NCBI GenBank assembly: GCA_002328035.1
Contig: DCVL01000054.1
Coordinates: 1-12,859 of the forward strand
From: Geobacter sp. UBA2189
GTDB taxonomy: Bacteria > Desulfobacterota > Desulfuromonadia > Geobacterales > Pseudopelobacteraceae
Reading direction: 5' to 3'
DNA: 12,859 nucleotides
Under the pieces are notes generated by a model that ran no database searches, had not been told where the DNA came from, and saw only the letters and a list, made by a program, of their open reading frames with translations. Each line of letters begins with the position of its first letter. Positions within the stretch are counted from its first letter, which is position 1. This document shows, one piece after another, positions 11,581 through 12,859 of the stretch. A program made the translations under genes and the position numbers.

Positions 11581-11844
11581 AACCCTTTCCGCTATTTCAT
11601 AGCTCCAAGACCGCTGGGCGGTTAAGATTTTCAGGTTTTGGTTTTAAATGGGATACAGGGCACCATATAGCGAAGCAATCGGGGAGATTGCGTAGCGTGG
11701 CGTTTTTGACTTTTGTTTTTGGACAGAACCGAAGAGAAAGAAGATTGATGCGCGGTCATACTTGATTACGCTCTGCTGATATCGCCCCTAACCAGCAAAA
11801 AAAGAGTGGTTTTTGCCTCGAATCATATACCAAGTCTCACAGTC
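11581..11844. other. non-coding tail of the AlpA-like cassette
   Basis: No supportable gene was seen in these 264 bp. Weak hairpins are ACCGC-TGG-GCGGT (11610-11622) shortly after the AlpA-like stop, GCAATC-GGGGA-GATTGC (11675-11691), and GCAAAAA/TTTTTGC (11795-11816). The first could be a weak terminator, but the T run after it is poor. A lone core-like CCCTAAC occurs at 11786-11792 without a partner arm. Confidence 0.4.
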
Positions 11845-11976
11845 CTCTAACGTTCACGAGATAACCGGCTGGCGATGCCGTAGTGATGCTGCCTGACTAA
11901 CTGACCAACTGACGACTGAGACATTGCTGAAATTCAGCGCACAGTAAGCCAGTCCGAGTTGATTGAGCCGTTAGGA
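11845..11976 (-). repeat. attC, 132 bp
   Basis: Cores CTCTAAC (11845-11851) and GTTAGGA (11970-11976). Its half TTGCTGAAATTCAGCGCACA is the closest match to the broken attC at 5002-5051. Confidence 0.95.
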
Positions 11977-12202
11977 GCGAGGACGAACTTGACCAAGCTG
12001 GCGTTTAGCTTGCGCTGCCACAAACCACCCACAAAAGCCGGAAAAACCGACTTGCTGGAACTTGCCGAACCGCTGCAACAGCTTACCAAACAAGCACTGA
12101 ATTTCAACTTGTTGCGAAAAGGCCGCTAGCCCAGATTTAATGAGGTCTAGCTGGCCGAAGCGTTTCTGACTTTAGGTGCCACGAAGGGCTGCTACCAAAG
12201 GC
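11977..12202. other. near-geneless cassette of about 230 bp, possible 46-codon frame
   Basis: No ATG-initiated gene of convincing length was found on either strand. One plus-strand frame is open from inside the attC to a TAG at 12127-12129. From TTG 11989, with AGGA 5 bases upstream, it reads 46 codons (LTKLAFSLRCHKPPTKAGKTDLLELAEPLQQLTKQALNFNLLRKGR). This looks protein-like, with an amphipathic helix. It could be a small gene with a rare start, or the tail of a larger gene that lost its front. Cassettes without genes are common in large integrons, so a non-coding or RNA role is equally possible. Confidence 0.35.
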
Positions 12203-12334
12203 TTCTAACGTTTACGAGATAACCGGCTGGCGATGCCGGAGCGATGCTGCCTGAACTGCTGGCCAACTGACGACCTGGACATTGGTGAAATTCAGCGCAC
12301 AGTAAGCCAGTCCGAGTTGATTGAGCCGTTAGAG
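12203..12334 (-). repeat. attC, 132 bp
   Basis: Cores TTCTAAC (12203-12209) and GTTAGAG (12328-12334). It ends the membrane-protein cassette, whose gene stops 14 bp away. Confidence 0.95.
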
Positions 12335-12348
12335 AAATGCGTAATTAG

Positions 12349-12813
12349 TTAAAACGTCCACCACACGTCTCTTTGAGAGCCAGCTTGTTTAAAATGCACT
12401 GCCGTTTTTTTTCGGTAGATAATATAAAACAATATTCCGTTTAACGTTCCAATTACTGCAAAACCCAACAAAAACAGTTTTATTGTTGGCCTGCCCCCTG
12501 CAAAACCCCAAGCAAAGGCTGCGGACTCGTAGTACGTGGATACAGCTAGGTATATTAAAGCAAGTTTTCGTGCCCAAACTTGCCTGTAGAATAAGCCAAT
12601 GCTCGAAGTAATACACATTAAGTTAAAAATGATTTCACGTGCGTATGATTGCACCTTGTAACCAAGGCTCTGCGCTACAAATTCCTTATGTTCGGGCATA
12701 AATTTGAAAAAAAAGAGTGAAATTCCGAACAGCCCGGAAAGAAGTAGATAAGATGCGGCTAGTTTTAAGCTGAAAGGTAGTTTTTCTGGCACTGCGGGAG
12801 ATTTGCGGCTCAT
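12349..12813 (-). CDS. hypothetical membrane protein, four predicted helices
   Basis: I do not recognise a family for this 154-residue protein. Four hydrophobic segments are visible: about 16-37 (LKLAASYLLLSGLFGISLFFF), 60-78 (IIFNLMCITSSIGLFY), 84-103 (LALIYLAVSTYYESAAFAW) and 110-131 (TIKLFLLGFAVIGTLNGILFYIIY). Positive residues follow segments 2 and 4 (YRQVWARK, YRKK), which suggests cytoplasmic N and C termini. There is no signal peptide cleavage site and no catalytic motif. The ATG at 12813 has GGAG 13 bases upstream, rather far. The leader to the preceding R' is only 21 bp, with no clear promoter, so it behaves as an ordinary promoterless cassette. Normal cassette orientation; function unknown. 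Confidence 0.75.
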   Translation of the reverse strand: MSRKSPAVPEKLPFSLKLAASYLLLSGLFGISLFFFKFMPEHKEFVAQSLGYKVQSYAREIIFNLMCITSSIGLFYRQVWARKLALIYLAVSTYYESAAFAWGFAGGRPTIKLFLLGFAVIGTLNGILFYIIYRKKTAVHFKQAGSQRDVWWTF

Positions 12814-12834
12814 ATGGTTATTAATGCTCCATTT

Positions 12835-12859
12835 CTCTAACGTTTACGAGATAACCGGC
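12835..12859 (-). repeat. attC running off the right edge
   Basis: CTCTAACGTTTACGAG followed by ATAACCGGC matches the first 25 bp of the 132-bp attC family. The array continues to the right, toward the expected attI and integrase. Confidence 0.93.

Larger units (their letters stand above)
5002..12859 (-). mobile_element. integron cassette array, distal end, reading along minus strand
   Basis: Eleven cassettes are separated by attC sites with cores RYYYAAC / GTTRRRY. Ten sites are complete, one is halved (5002-5051) and one is cut by the window edge. Orientation: in the minus reading the left arm holds the extra unpaired A (TCGGACTGGC against CCGGCTGGC in the other arm), as in the L'' arm of known attC sites, and most genes stop next to R''. 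No integrase or attI is in the window; both are expected to the right. Homogeneous attC sites and many toxin-antitoxin cassettes are typical of sedentary chromosomal integrons. Confidence 0.95.

Noticed and set aside
11553..11765. 70-codon frame after the AlpA-like gene
   Set aside because: It overlaps the gene's end out of frame, has no ribosome site and no recognisable domain, and the region contains several hairpins.
11786..11792. Lone CCCTAAC core in the tail of the AlpA-like cassette
   Set aside because: No partner arm or matching second core nearby; a 7-mer of this kind is expected by chance.
5052..12834. CRISPR array from the regularly recurring repeats
   Set aside because: The repeats are 132 bp with core sites and the intervals are 226-983 bp containing genes; this is an integron pattern.

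Overview
The window looks like part of a Gram-negative chromosome. Positions 1-3369 carry ordinary chromosomal genes. From about 5002 to the right edge lies the distal part of a large, sedentary-type integron cassette array. The host cannot be named from sequence alone. Outer-membrane-type lipoproteins, moderate G+C and a homogeneous attC family fit a gamma-, beta- or delta-like proteobacterium.

Layout. (1) 2-2159, plus strand: a tightly overlapping operon of a CsgG-like protein (cut by the left edge), a small lipoprotein, a DUF4810-type lipoprotein and a GNA1162/DUF799-type lipoprotein. (2) 2227-3369, minus strand: a dGTPase-family HD phosphohydrolase. (3) 3597-4992, plus strand: a Dam-like adenine methylase and a PD-(D/E)XK-like protein, probably a small type II restriction-modification pair. 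(4) 5002-12859: the cassette array. It has ten complete attC sites, one attC cut in half at 5002-5051 and one running off the right edge. Eight of the complete sites are exactly 132 bp from core to core. One is a 59-bp site of the classical 59-base-element type and one is a compact 64-bp version of the 132-bp family. The extra base in the left arm and the position of gene 3' ends against R'' show that the array reads along the minus strand. The integrase and attI should therefore lie beyond the right edge, and the old end of the array is at about 5002.

Cassettes from left (oldest) to right: hicAB (inverted); a RelE-like/XRE pair; a second RelE-like/XRE pair; ClpS; PIN/RHH; YefM/YoeB; ParD with a nonsense-mutated ParE (inverted); a GIY-YIG-like protein; an AlpA-like HTH protein preceded by hairpins and a 10-bp-periodic repeat array (inverted); a nearly geneless cassette of about 230 bp; and a four-helix membrane protein.

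How it works together: six of eleven cassettes are toxin-antitoxin modules. Those examined carry their own promoter or operator, as expected of elements that stabilise a long silent array. The ClpS, GIY-YIG and membrane-protein cassettes have almost no leader and probably depend on outside transcription. The last attC has lost its R' half, so the hicAB cassette should be locked in place, beside a second potentially addictive unit (the R-M pair). The most unusual items are the ClpS adaptor cassette with a foreign 59-bp attC that overlaps its coding end, the TGAYAC decamer array in front of the AlpA-like gene, and three TA promoters whose predicted start points fall on the start codon.
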